Shown: positions 48,201 through 62,740 of the stretch, in pieces
How positions within the stretch are numbered: position 1 is the first letter of the stretch
Layout: the number at the start of each line of letters is the position of its first letter
Assembly: GCA_028583405.1 (NCBI GenBank)
Contig: JAPTMU010000120.1
Location: 124,001-188,000, forward strand
DNA length: 64,000 bases
Direction: 5' to 3'
From: Pogonophryne albipinna
Lineage: Eukaryota > Chordata > Actinopteri > Perciformes > Artedidraconidae
The notes under the pieces: model-generated
What the model was told of the DNA's origin: nothing
Database searches by the model: none
The model's input: only the letters and a program-made list of their open reading frames with translations
Program-made: the position numbers and the translations under genes

Positions 48201-49077
48201 ACATCAGCAGGAGAGGACTCTTTAAAGTAGAGACACTACATACTGATATACACCTGAACATCAGCAGGAGAGGACTCTTTAAAGTAGAGACACTACATAC
48301 TGATACACACCTGAACATCAGCAGGAGAGGACTCTTTAAAGTAGAGACACTACATACTGATATACACCTGAACATCAGCAGGAGAGGACTCTTTAAAGTA
48401 GAGACACTACATACTGATATACACCTGAACATCAGCAGGAGAGGACTCTTTAAAGTAGAGACACTACCTACTGATATACACCTGAACATCAGCAGGAGAG
48501 GACTCTTTAAAGTAGAGACACTACATACTGATATACACCTGAACATCAGCAGGAGAGGACTCTTTAAAGTAGAGACACTACATACTGATATACACCTGAA
48601 CATCAGCAGGAGAGGACTCTTTAAAGTAGAGACACTACATACTGATATACACCTGAACATCAGCAGGAGAGGACTCTTTAAAGTAGAGACACTACATACT
48701 GATATACACCTGAACATCAGCAGGAGAGGACTCTTTAAAGTAGAGACACTACATACTGATATACACCTGAACATCAGCAGGAGAGGACTCTTTAAGGTAG
48801 AGACACTACATACTGATATACACCTGGACATCAGCTGGACAGGACTCTTTAAGGTAGAGACACTACATACTGATATACACCTGAACATCAGCAGGAGAGG
48901 ACTCTTTAATGTAGAGACACTACATACTGATATACACCTGAACATCAGCAGGAGAGGACTCTTTAAAGTAGAGACACTACATACTGATATACACCTGAAC
49001 ATCAGCAGGAGAGGACTCTTTAAAGTAGAGACACTACATACTGATATACACCTGAACATCAGCAGAATATGCCACCT
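45228..49077. mobile_element. TTAA-type element expanded by a 57-bp minisatellite
   Basis: The unique leader 45228-45433 matches 56228-56437 (for example taaggggcgggacat and gacagagggtgaaaagagg). The right end AGAATATGCCACC runs into TTAA at 49078-49081. Inverted, that end resembles the left end of the related element at 56144. The left terminus of this copy is not recognisable, so it may be truncated. Confidence 0.65.
45434..49068. repeat. 57-bp minisatellite, about 64 copies
   Basis: The unit starts gtagagacactacatactga, then tatacacctgaacatcagca, ending ggagaggactctttaaa. Copies differ by rare substitutions and never by indels that break register. Since 57 is 19 codons with no stop in one frame per strand, frames of more than 1,250 codons are open on both strands (19-residue cycle VETLHTDIHLNISRRGLFK on +). 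No gene evidence supports translation. Confidence 0.98.
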
Positions 49078-49081
49078 TTAA

Positions 49082-51575
49082 GTGAACGTTAAATCAAATT
49101 GAGTTACTAGTTATGTCAAATGTTCTTCTTCGTAGATGTATATTTTCATGTTTATCGTTTTTATGCCACTATTGGTTTGTTTTGTGTCTCTTTTTGTATG
49201 CGTGCATCTGTTTGTAGTCATTCTGCATCCATTTTTGGTCTTTCTTTTTTTTGGTGGATTTGTGTCTCTGTGACAAAATAAGAAACGTTAGCAGTACATT
49301 CAGCTACCGGTCCATGATAACAAGATGTTTTATTAATGCAAACATTTACTGTAATATGTACATGAAGCCACTAGATGGCAAAGTCTGCTTATTTAACACC
49401 TGAACCACAAACCAGATCCACACCATTATAAGTATTTTAGTATTTTCCCAGATACTCATGAATGGGAGAGAAGGGTTTCAAACGGAATCTCCTCATTATA
49501 TAAGCTATGGTTAATGGGTTTGCCCCATTCTTCTTTTTATGGAAGAGTTATTTTGGCTGCAGCTAACATATTTGATATCCTGCCTTCACGTCCAGCCTTC
49601 AATCTCATAAATATTAATGAAGAAATTCCCCTTTTACGCCTTTATGCTCTAGTTTCATATTTTTCACTGAGAAAGGGAGTATTGAACGGTGTCTTCGATC
49701 TTTAGCTATTATCGTCTCCATAGAAGCTCTGTGTTCATTAATCAAAAGGGGGATTACAACTCTGTGCCTTCATGATCAATCACAATTTCCTCTCGCCTCA
49801 TCAGTTTTCTCCTTTTTTTTCCTGTGAAAATATGAAACAATGCAATATGAGATATTCTCTTTTTGTTTCACCCATTTCTACATTTACACACCTGAACTGC
49901 ACATTTGTTACACTTGGATCTCATGATTTGTGTAGGAAACCATGCTCTGGTTCTGACAAAAGTGGAAGGAAATCGGCTTGTTTCACTCCTGCTTCCTTCA
50001 GCTCCTCTCCGCCGTCCTCAGGTTGCTGTGACCCACTTGCCTCCAGCTCCAGAGATCCGGAGGAGTTGGAGAGAAAGAGGGTGTGAGGAGGAGAGGTGAA
50101 AGCATGTGGGAGTCTGCTATGATTAATGTGCTTTCAGAGATGGAGAGCGGCGAGCAGGGCAGCTGTGATGTGAGCTGCTGGAGGCTGGCTCCGGTACAGG
50201 TGCATCCAACAAATAAATGACCCCATCTTAATGCATCAGTTTAAAACACACTTCATTTTGGTGGTATTGGACAATATACTGACAACATAACTAGGTTTTA
50301 TGCATGAATGCTTTTGGGTACAGCACACATAAGCCATTTATACACAAATTAACTTACTGTAAACATGTAATTGACACAATGCATTGCTTTTTCTTCATGT
50401 CACTTTTCTTTCTCTTACGTTTTGCTTCTATGGTGGCTGAACCGAGCAAATGTGCTGCAAAAGCTAATTAACGCTGAAAAAAACCTGCTACAAATATTAT
50501 ATTCTTGGACAGTTACAACTATCTGAGCAGGAAGGGAGGTATTTTACACGTTGGAACAGCTGTAACACTCTGTGAACTGTAAGTGCAACTATGACCACTT
50601 TCTCAGTGGAAATCACAACGGCATTGCATATCTAAAAGTGGTAGAAACTGACCCAAAATATTAATGTTTTAACCTTTTTTATTGTGTAAGTAAATTGTCT
50701 CGTACCACCAAAAACTAAAGTGGGTTTGTTTTGTTCAAGTCAAAAATGTTTGGACGATTTTTGACCTGGAAAAGTCAGTTTTGTTCCAACACTGACTGGT
50801 TTTAATGTGCCATACACAGATATCAGCTTCATTAGCTAAATGCTATTGTGTGTGTAACACTGATTTACAAGATTCATCAACTGTAGGGAAAAGTTTTCTT
50901 GGAAAAGCAAAACTAGAGTACAAAGTAATGAAGAAAAACAATATGCATTTTGTCCATGTGCACATTTTAATGCATAGATTAGTTGCTTTTATGTATTAAT
51001 GAGTCGTATGTACTGAAAACAGAAGATTCCCCTTTGATATTTAATGTAATATAATTAACTGAACATTTACCACAAAATGAATCAATGCAACAACAAACAA
51101 ACATCAGCAAGGTCAACACTTTTAGAATAAATCAGCAAATAATGAAATTCACCCTCCTCAAAGGTAGGAACACCTTGTTCTAGATATTATCACATATCCA
51201 TGTATTTTTGAGAGATTTAAAGTAGATTATTTTTGCATTGGATGCTTCAAACAACAATTCATTTTTAAGACAATTTCACTGAATATCAACGCGATCAGGA
51301 AGTCATGTGAAAATAGGAGCTAAATGAACTTATTGTTTTGCACACGTGCCCAAACACGTGCCTTATCCTGGAATAAATGAGGAATTGAAATGGGGCAATG
51401 ATGATCCTGCAGAGAGGAGATTCTCTCCCGCTGCCGGTCAGAGAGTCGATGGGTTTTATCTTTCCAGGGAAGCAGGCTGGAGTGTGTTCAGATGAATCTG
51501 CAGGGGAGCGATCATCAGTCACTCCACTTTGATCCTCCGGAGGATCGAAGGCAGCAGCGGTGACCTCCTCCCAGA
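49082..51575. other. intergenic, possible orphan exon near 50,100
   Basis: Mostly AT-rich. A GC-richer stretch at 49,960-50,205 includes an ATG followed by MESGEQGSCDVSCW-like codons, but there is no clear acceptor and the frame closes soon, so I do not call a gene. Confidence 0.45.
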
Positions 51576-52877
<1,302 letters not shown>

Positions 52878-52964
52878 CATGCCTCCTCCTCCTCCTCTTC
52901 ACAACCAGCCTCTTCCTGTGAATCTCACTCTTACATGTGCTTCATCACCTCCGAGGAAATAAAA

Positions 52965-53790
52965 CCTACAAACGCTGCAGCAGCTCAGGATGGATTTCAC
53001 TTTTATGCTTGCATTTGAAATATGGTGTCCCTCAAGGATCAATCTTAGGGTCTGTGACATTTATCTCTTTAAAAGTCATCTTTCTCAATTTGTATTTTCA
53101 GTCCTTAGTGTTTATTTCTTTGTTCATATTAAAAAGATCCATTGGTTCAACACTAATCTTAAAGTATCAACACACTTCCAACTCAAACACGAGGATCAAC
53201 AAGTTGTTCTTCTCTCCTCTTCAATAGTTTCACATCATCTTCATCCGCAGATGTTATTGTTGTAGTGGCTCACATTATTTGACATTGTGTTACTGTTATT
53301 TAGTCCATTCTGCATGGTGGCATATGTCACTGTACAGAAAAACAACGGTGAAAGAAGTAGAATAATCTTTTACTTAACACCACAATTACAAATGTTTTCG
53401 AAAGTAACATAATAAACCTACAAATGCGGCAGAAGCTCAGGATGGATTTCACTTTTATGTTAGCATTTGAAATATGGTGTCCCTCAAGGATCAATCTTAG
53501 GGTCTGTGATATTTGTCTTTCTAAGAGTCATCTTTCTCAAATGTCATTCTGGAAGGATTGTAGTGTTTATTTCTGTGTTCATATTGAAAAGATCCATTGG
53601 TTCAACACAAATCTTTAACTATCGACAGACGTATTTACTTCCAACTCAAACGTGAGGATCAACAAGTTGTTCATTTCTCCTCTTCAATCATTTCACATCG
53701 TCTTCATCAGCAGATGTTATTTGTTGTACTGGATCACATTATTTGAAATAGTGTTACTGTTATTTTGTCCATTCTGAATGGTGGCATATG
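52965..53790 (+). pseudogene. duplicated LINE reverse-transcriptase scrap
   Basis: Two copies, about 52,965-53,330 and 53,416-53,790. Each contains codons for YGVPQGSILGS, the conserved reverse-transcriptase block of non-LTR retrotransposons, followed by decayed sequence. Each copy keeps similar flanks (ctacaaa-gc-gcag-agctcaggatgg and ggtggcatatgtcact), so they arose by tandem duplication after the fragment was in place. Confidence 0.75.
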
Positions 53791-54449
53791 TCACTAAAAC
53801 ACACATCTTTTGCTTAATACCACAATTAAAAGAACAAAACAGTTAGACAATTAGCATAATAGGGCCCCTTTAAGTTACAAGTCAAGATGTCTTGGTTACA
53901 TTTCTTGTTAAAAAAATGCTATAGTTCTAGATATTAAACACATTTCTTTGAGAATCCTTTTAATACATTTGGACTATTTACTGTAGAAATCGCATATTGT
54001 ATATTACCTTCCCTGTGTCATTTCATGCCGCGAGATTTAAATAAACGAGAAACATATTTTATAAATCAAAGGTAGAAAACAATCTTGTTTCCAATATGTG
54101 TTTCATATTTATCTGAATGTCTCTTCGGGTCATTGTGATTCAAACGTTGTTGTCTCTGAGGGGAAACACATGCAGTGATGCAATCAAAGTAATCAACCAC
54201 ATATCAACACAATCTGCTAATGAAGGATTGTGACCTGAATAACAATAAATCAACACTTGTATTCCTCTTCTCAAATACTGACAATTTAGTGTCCGAGGTT
54301 TCGGAATTGATTGAATGAACATGGACGTGTTGCAGAGAAGTATTTATTACTTTAGAATAAATGAGGACATTAACTCTGTACAATAAATGAGATCATGGTG
54401 ATTCGCCTACAGTAAAAACACTGAAGTACATACAAGGCATGAAAGTACA

Positions 54450-54453
<4 letters not shown>
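53791..54453. other. intergenic, end of a TTAA-type element
   Basis: gcataatagggcccctttaa near 53,856-53,875 resembles the right end of fish TTAA-type elements. Nothing else is recognisable up to the next GT tract. Confidence 0.4.

Positions 54454-54530
<77 letters not shown>
54454..54530. repeat. (GT)n microsatellite
   Basis: A GT tract of about 77 bp. Confidence 0.97.
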
Positions 54531-54532
<2 letters not shown>

Positions 54533-54689
54533 TTTGGACTCTGCAGGATGTTTCTGCATCACTGCTTTCACTTTCCTCATATGCTCTTTTTAGCCACACG
54601 TTTTTTTTCTTCAGTTTGCCCTATTTAATGTCCCACTTTGCAATTAGGTCTGCTTTTGCAAGAAATCCTCCTGTACTGCAGACTGCTGG

Positions 54690-56069
<1,380 letters not shown>

Positions 56070-56139
56070 CAACTCAAAGCAAGCTTATTCATACGGCACA
56101 TTTCAGTATAATGCAATTCAAATTGCTTTACAAGAAACC
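56070..56139 (-). mobile_element. retroposon tail fragment
   Basis: The stretch caaagcaagcttattcatac, ending gcaattcaaattgctttaca, is the inverse of the common fish tail of the type tgtaaagcactttgaattg...tataaataaacttgctttg. It is truncated, with the element at 56144 inserted against it. Confidence 0.5.
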
Positions 56140-56143
56140 TTAA

Positions 56144-57846
56144 AGGGGCCTTATCCTGCTCATTTTCATGTCCATATTAGTATGTTTGCCTCTACTGTAA
56201 CATCAGTAACCCTCGTGCTTCTACAGTATTAGCTAGCTCTCCAACACATTGCACGTGATAGGCTAAGGGGCGGGACATCTCTAAGCGGTTGACCGATCAC
56301 AACAGAGCTGGCCAGCTAACCAATCAGAGCAGACTGGGCTCTGGTTTCAGACAGAGGGTGAAAAGAGGTGCTGCAGCACAGGCAGTATAAGAAGAATAAA
56401 GAGCTTTTTGAACATTAAAGCATGGAGACATGTCCCAGTAGAGACACTACATACTGATATACACCTGAACATCAGCAGGAGAGGACTCTTTAAAGTAGAG
56501 ACACTACATACTGATATACACCTGAACATCAGCAGGAGAGGACTCTTTAAAGTAGAGACACTACATACTGATATACACCTGCACATCAGCAGGAGAGGAC
56601 TCTTTAAAGTAGAGACACTACATACTGATATACACCTGAACATCAGCAGGAGAGGACTCTTTAAAGTAGAGACACTACATACTGATATACACCTGGACAT
56701 CAGCAGGAGAGGACTCTTTAAAGTAGGGACACTATATACTGATATGAACCTGAACATCAGCAGGAGAGGACTCTTTAAAGTAGAGACACGACATACTGAT
56801 ATACACCTGAACATCAGCAGGAGAGGACTCTTTAAAGTAGAGACACTACATACTGATATACACCTGGACATCAGCAGGAGAGGACTCTTTAAAGTAGAGA
56901 CACGACATACTGATATACACCTGAACATCAGCAGGAGAGGACTCTTTAAAGTAGAGACACTACATACTGATATACACCTGAACATCAGCAGGAGAGGACT
57001 CTTTAAAGTAGAGACACTACATACTGATATACATCTGAACATCAGCAGGAGAGGACTCTTTAAAGTAGAGACACTACATACTGATATACACCTGAACATC
57101 AGCAGGAGAGGACTCTTTAAAGTAGGGACACTATATACTGATATGAACCTGAACATCAGCAGGAGAGGACTCTTTAAAGTAGAGACACTACATACTGATA
57201 TACACCTGAACATCAGCAGGAGAGGACTCTTTAAAGTAGGGACACTATATACTGATATGAACCTGAACATCAGCAGGAGAGGACTCTTTAAAGTAGAGAC
57301 ACGACATACTGATATACACCTGAACATCAGCAGGAGAGGACTCTTTAAAGTAGAGACACTACATACTGATATACACCTGGACATCAGCAGGAGAGGACTC
57401 TTTAAAGTAGAGACACGACATACTGATATACACCTGAACATCAGCAGGAGAGGACTCTTTAAAGTAGAGACACTACATACTGATATACACCTGAACATCA
57501 GCAGGAGAGGACTCTTTAAAGTAGAGACACTACATACTGATATACACCTGGACATCAGCAGGAGAGGACTCTTTAAAGTAGAGACACTACATACTGATAT
57601 ACATCTGAACATCAGCAGGAGAGGACTCTTTAAAGTAGAGACACTACATACTGATATACACCTGAACATCAGCAGGAGAGGACTCTTTAAAGTAGAGACA
57701 CTACATACTGATATACACCTGAACATCAGCAGGAGAGGACTCTTTAAAGTAGAGACACTACATACTGATATACACCTGAACATCAGCAGGAGAGGACTCT
57801 TTAAAGTAGAGACACTACATACTGATATACACCTGAACATCAGCAG
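56144..57846. mobile_element. second TTAA-type element with the 57-bp minisatellite
   Basis: TTAA lies at 56140-56143, followed by AGGGGCCTTATCCTGCTC. The leader at 56228-56437 matches 45228-45433. The 57-bp array occupies the rest. The right end is lost after cagcagaatatg, where the sequence diverges from the first element. Confidence 0.7.
56438..57846. repeat. 57-bp minisatellite, about 25 copies
   Basis: Same unit as at 45434-49068 but with its own variants (gggacactatatactgatat, cacgacatac, acctggacatc). Frames of about 480-500 codons remain open on both strands for the same arithmetic reason. Confidence 0.98.
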
Positions 57847-58755
57847 AATATGATATCAAAATATCCAAAAATGTATTTCATTTCATGGCAAATACAGGGT
57901 AAGACTTTTTGTCAGGGCTCCCATTCCTTCTTAAGCATCAAAAGGACTTTCCAGGCCCAATTCCCCTTTAAATTGAAGGACCCAAGACAACACGGTGTGA
58001 CACATCGATCACCTTAACTTGCTATCCACTTTCTCGAGTCAAATAATAATGCAACTGCAAACACACATGCAAGGTGCAGAAAGAAGCTTAAAAAATACCA
58101 AAATAACTTCAATTTCTATTCAATATATATGTAGTGAAGCACTTTTAATGACCAATCAACTCCACAAACTTCCAACGACCCGTGGGAATCATGTTTTAAA
58201 TAACTCTTCCGTTTAAATTATGTAAAGGCTTTAACGTATGCAGATTCAAGAGCGTGATCGCTTCCTGAGGTTTCTTCCATTTTCTCCTTTTAGAGATGTT
58301 TTGGGGTGAATCACTCTCTTGAGGGGCTCCGTTATGATTTGTGATTTTGGGCTATAGATAAAATGCACATTTGTGATTGAGTCTGGCGTTGTCAAATAGA
58401 CCACTGAAGCATCCTGTTGTTCAATGAAGTGGTTTATATGTGAGTGGAAGCTGAACTCCTGTAATAAAGGAGAATTATTGACACTCCTGTGAGTCTCCTG
58501 ACAAACCAGCAGATGTTTCAGCTTCTCATCTCCCCAGAGACACAAGATGATATATGAGTAGGCGGTTTATTTCCTTTTCATTCCCATTTAATTCTACAAT
58601 GCACCATTAAGTCCACGCTTTATTTCTCGGGGACCAACATGATTGTAATTAATGTAATCATTAATGTAATCATTAATGTAATCATTGGTTTATCAATTGC
58701 TGCCTCCACGGTGAACAAAAAGCCAATTATTGGTGAGTTGAATGTTGATAGCAGA
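57847..58755. other. intergenic, no feature seen
   Basis: Short protein-like frames on the minus strand at 58,246-58,545 do not resemble any family I know. A small attaatgtaatc tandem repeat lies near 58,650. Confidence 0.5.
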
Positions 58756-59869
58756 TTTCAATCAGGAGAGACTTCATTTTGGTTAAAGAACATTTATTGA
58801 CACATGTCATATGATAAATGTTAAGTCTTTGGTGATTAGACCCCGATCCTGAAATGGTATATCTAAAGGGGGAAATGCAGCCGTGAGCATATAGGGAACC
58901 CCCCGGGGTCTAGACACTGGTGATGATGCTGAAGATCTGGATTTGATGAGGAGATGGTATGAAGAGGAGGTGTGATGAGGTCTTTGGATTAGCTCTCCTG
59001 GCACTGGATGTGATGAAAGGTGGTGTATGGGGAGGAGGTGTGATGAGGTCTTTGGATTAGCTCTCCTGGCACTGGATGTGATGAAAGGTGGTGTATGGGG
59101 AGGAGGTGTGATGAGGTCTTTGGATTAGCTCTCCTGGCACTGGATGTGATGAAAGGTGGTGTATGGGGAGGAGGTGTATGGGGAGGTGGTGTATGGGGAG
59201 GAGGATGGGGAGGAGGTGGATGGGGAGGAGGATGGGGAGGTGGATGGGGAGGTGGATGGGGAGGAGGATGGGGAGGTGGATGGGGAGGTGGATGGGGAGG
59301 TGGATGGGGAGGTGGATGGGGAGGTGGATGGGGAGGTGGATGGGGAGGTGGATGGGGAGGTGGATGGGGAGGAGGATGGGGAGGTGGATGGGGAGGAGGA
59401 TGGGGAGGTGGATGGGGAGGTGGTGTATGGGGAGGAGGATGGGGAGGTGGATGGGGAGGTGGATGGGGAGGAGGATGGGGAGGTGGATGGGGAGGTGGAT
59501 GGGGAGGAGGATGGGGAGGTGGATGGGGAGGTGGATGGGGAGGAGGATGGGGAGGTGGATGGGGAGGTGGATGGGGAGGTGGATGGGGAGGAGGATGGGG
59601 AGGTGGATGGGGAGGAGGATGGGGAGGTGGATGGGGAGGTGGATGGGGAGGTGGATGGGGAGGTGGATGGGGAGGTGGATGGGGAGGTGGATGGGGAGGA
59701 GGTGGATGGGGAGGTGGATGGGGAGGAGGATGGGGAGGTGGATGGGGAGGAGGATGGGGAGGTGGATGGGGAGGTGGATGGGGAGGTGGACAGCAGCATG
59801 AACACCTGAAATCACAGCTGACTGCAGGAGAGAGGAGAACCATTTTAAAGTTTGGCTGCAGCACGGTGT
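58756..59869 (-). repeat. duplicated 3'-end-like module, copy 1, expanded by tandem arrays
   Basis: It matches 62741-63175 at both ends. On the minus strand it ends with AATAAA (58793-58798) and includes a tract resembling an acceptor (CTCTCTCCTGCAG). A unit of about 66-70 bp (containing tcctggcactggatgtgatg) is present three times at 58,963-59,160, followed by the G-rich 12-bp array. Confidence 0.75.
59155..59790. repeat. G-rich 12-bp array (GGWGGATGGGGA)
   Basis: About 52 copies of a 12-bp unit, GGTGGATGGGGA or GGAGGATGGGGA, with a few GGTGTATGGGGA units. The + strand is very G-rich with regularly spaced G runs. Several frames on both strands stay open (WGGGWGGG, PPPHPPPH and others) as products of the repeat. 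Confidence 0.97.
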
Positions 59870-61140
59870 TACACAATTTTGGAGTCAAATTCAAACATTT
59901 CTCCTTGGTTACAATTCTAGTGAAAGCTTTACGGTTTTATCTATGTTATCAATCTAGTAAGCTAATTATTATTATTTGTTTAATATTGACAACATAATAA
60001 GCTAACTTCCTTCTCTTTGAGGTGTCCAATTCAGAATTAGTATTTTCTATAACATTTCAAAAACTCTGGAAGTATTGTAATCTACATAGTTTTACATTCT
60101 ATTTTTCTTTAAATTAAATGAATGGAAAGATTAGTTTTTTTATTTTATCTTTTCGTTGTACATATTTATTTGTATTATATTTAGATATTTTATTTGATTG
60201 TTTATGTTATCTAACTTTTTATGTAAATCTGAATATTTTAATCCATTTTACTTTAATTGCACGTTTATTTTAAGCGAATATTTATAATAATTTAATTTAA
60301 TGTTTTATTGCAATTTTTACCTTTAATTTAATGTTAATATAAACATCTTATTTTATCATTTTACTGCACATTTTGTACTTTGACTTCTTTTGTTTATACA
60401 AATACTGTAATCAATTTTATTCTATTTTTCAATTCACATTTTCATTCAACGATTTGTCTCTATATCTTCTTTTGTATTTAGTTTAGTTTTTATCTTTCAG
60501 TGTAACTTTTTTAATGTTTGTACATGTATTTAGATGTTATCTTTTTACATAATGGAGCAACTGTCACTAAACCCAACTCCCCTTGAGATAAATCAAGAAA
60601 TGTAATTCTTATTTATTAACAAACTGCACCTTTAAATCCTCCGTCTCTCCTCCCTGAGATGAAACAGAGTTAAAACAGGAGAAGAAGCAGGTTGAGACAT
60701 CATGAAAAACAAATCACTGCTTCACGTTCCCTCGTCCTGCATTCCTCATCTTAACTGTTTATTTACAGAGCTGTGAAGTCGCCCAGAAATAAAAAAAACC
60801 TTCTTATCTGCGCTTCAAAGAGGAAGCAGGGTGGAGATCCTGCTCCTAATTGCTGTGTTTCTCCCTCAGATTAACTCCTTTATTTACCACCCTGCAGGAA
60901 CTCCTTCATAATAAAAGGACGCTATGTTTCTTCGCTCGCCTGTAAGAATAATGAGCTGTGAATACATTTAAAACACAATACAGGCTGAGAGCTCTTCAAA
61001 AGGGAACATTTCATTCCTCTGTTTTTCCTCTTGTTCTTGTTTTCAACACCCTTGATCTAGTGAGGTGTTTTAATTCATGTAAGAAAATGTGGAGCGGCGC
61101 TTTATTAATGACTTCATTTATTCTATTTGTTAGTTACAGA
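59870..61140. other. intergenic, AT-rich, no feature seen
   Basis: Strongly T- and A-rich to about 60,560, then mixed sequence without recognisable coding or repeat structure. Confidence 0.6.
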
Positions 61141-62060
61141 GAAGGGAGAAGTACTCAGATGTTGTACTTGAGTAAAAGTAGAAGTAGGAATACTCTGTTA
61201 CAAGGGAAAGTCCTGCAATCAAAATGTTCCTCAAGTAAAAGTAGAAAAGTATTATCATCAAAATATAGTTAAAGTACCAAAAGTAAAAGTACTTGTTATG
61301 CAGATTGTTCCATTTCAGAATAATAAGATGTCTGTTGATTACTGTATAATAATACTTAATAATACCCTAACCCTGCTACTTTGTACTTTTACTCCATGTA
61401 TTTAATACCTTTAGTTACTTCACAGATCTGGATGAATGATGTGAAATCTAATCAAGTGTTAAATCAGACTTTAGTTCCACCTGGAGTAAATCCACCAGCT
61501 ACCCTGCAGTCTACAAAGTCATTCAGACTAGCTGCACCTTCACCAGCTTTGAGAACACTTTCATGATCAATCATTATAAAACATATCATATATATTATTC
61601 TGAAATGGACCAATCTGCACAATGACTACTTTTACTGTCTTTCACTATATTTTGATGAGAATACTTTTCTACTTTTACTTGAGGAACATTTTGAATGCAG
61701 GACTTTTACTGTAACAGAGTATTTCTACACTCTGGTACTTCTACTTTCACTCAAATACAAGATCTGAGTACTTCTACTTTTACTCAAGTACAAGACCTGA
61801 GTACTTCTACTTTTACTCAAGAACAAGATCTGAGTACTTCTACTTTCACTCAAATACAAGATCTGAGTACTTCTACTTTTACTCAAGTACAAGACCTGAG
61901 TACTTCTACTTTTACTCAAGAACAAGATCTGAGTACTTCTACTTTTACTCAAGTACAAGATCTGAGTACTTCTACTTTTACTCAAATACAAGATCTGAGT
62001 ACTTCTACTTTTACTCAAGTACAAGATCTGAGTACTTCTACTTTTACTCAAATACAAGAA
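61141..62060. mobile_element. palindromic MITE with tandemly expanded terminus
   Basis: The left arm (agtactcagatgttgtacttg onward) is mirrored by the right arm ending near 61,765. The right terminus is then repeated as a 33-bp unit. The same family occurs inverted at 40,640-41,200. Confidence 0.75.
61734..62060. repeat. 33-bp array, about 10 copies
   Basis: The unit is ctgagtacttctacttttac followed by tcaartacaagat. As 33 bp is 11 codons, an LSTSTFTQVQD-type cycle stays open on the + strand and a similar one on the - strand; not a gene. Confidence 0.95.
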
Positions 62061-62740
62061 AAAACACCGCAAGAAAGCAATATTTGGAGTGGAAGTCTCC
62101 TTCAAAAGTGAAAGTAAAGATTTAAACTCTGAAGTGTTTGTAGAATCCAAAGGGAAATAAAACCCTGAACAGGACAGAAATACCCTCAGAATATAACCAT
62201 TCCTGGCAGCAGCTTCTTCTGGGATTACAGTGAAGGATCCTGAATTATTTAACACGTAAACACATTATAATATAATCCCTCTCGACATACTTCATTTTTA
62301 TTTAGACACCTAATTTTCATATCATGAGTTGAGAAAGTGAAACTAAGCATTTTAAATCAGCAGTTTTTATAATAAAATCCGCAAAAATCTTCAGTTCCTT
62401 TTACTCTAATGGTGAAAGCAGTTCCCAAAGCCAGCAGACAGTGAATGGAATATAAAATAAGGAACTGGATATGTTTGAATATGAGTTTGTATATACATAC
62501 ATACTATAATATATACTTGGAAACAACCCATAATGTGCACCAGTGTTTTTGAACATTGGCCACACAAAGATGAATGATTGGCAGGATAACATTAAAGAAG
62601 ACTTTTGAGTAACGCCTCCTTAACCTAATTAACAACAGTGGTGGAAAGTAACTATGTACAATTACTCATTGTACTAAATATTTGTACTTTACTCAAGTAT
62701 TTCCATTGAATGCTACTTTCTACTTCTACGTCTTCACTTC
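62061..62740. other. intergenic, no feature seen
   Basis: AT-rich sequence, with a short piece of the tacttttact dispersed family near 62,640-62,735. Confidence 0.5.

Noticed and set aside
45295..49059. 1,254-codon minus-strand frame and its + strand partner as genes
   Set aside because: A 57-bp tandem repeat keeps register and lacks stops. There is no splice, promoter or domain evidence; kept only as a finding.
49960..50205. First exon of a downstream host gene
   Set aside because: There is an ATG and a possible GT, but the acceptor side, frame length and any recognisable domain are missing.
59057..59997. Proline-, glycine- and serine-rich frames on both strands as structural proteins
   Set aside because: They are six-frame products of the 12-bp G-rich array.
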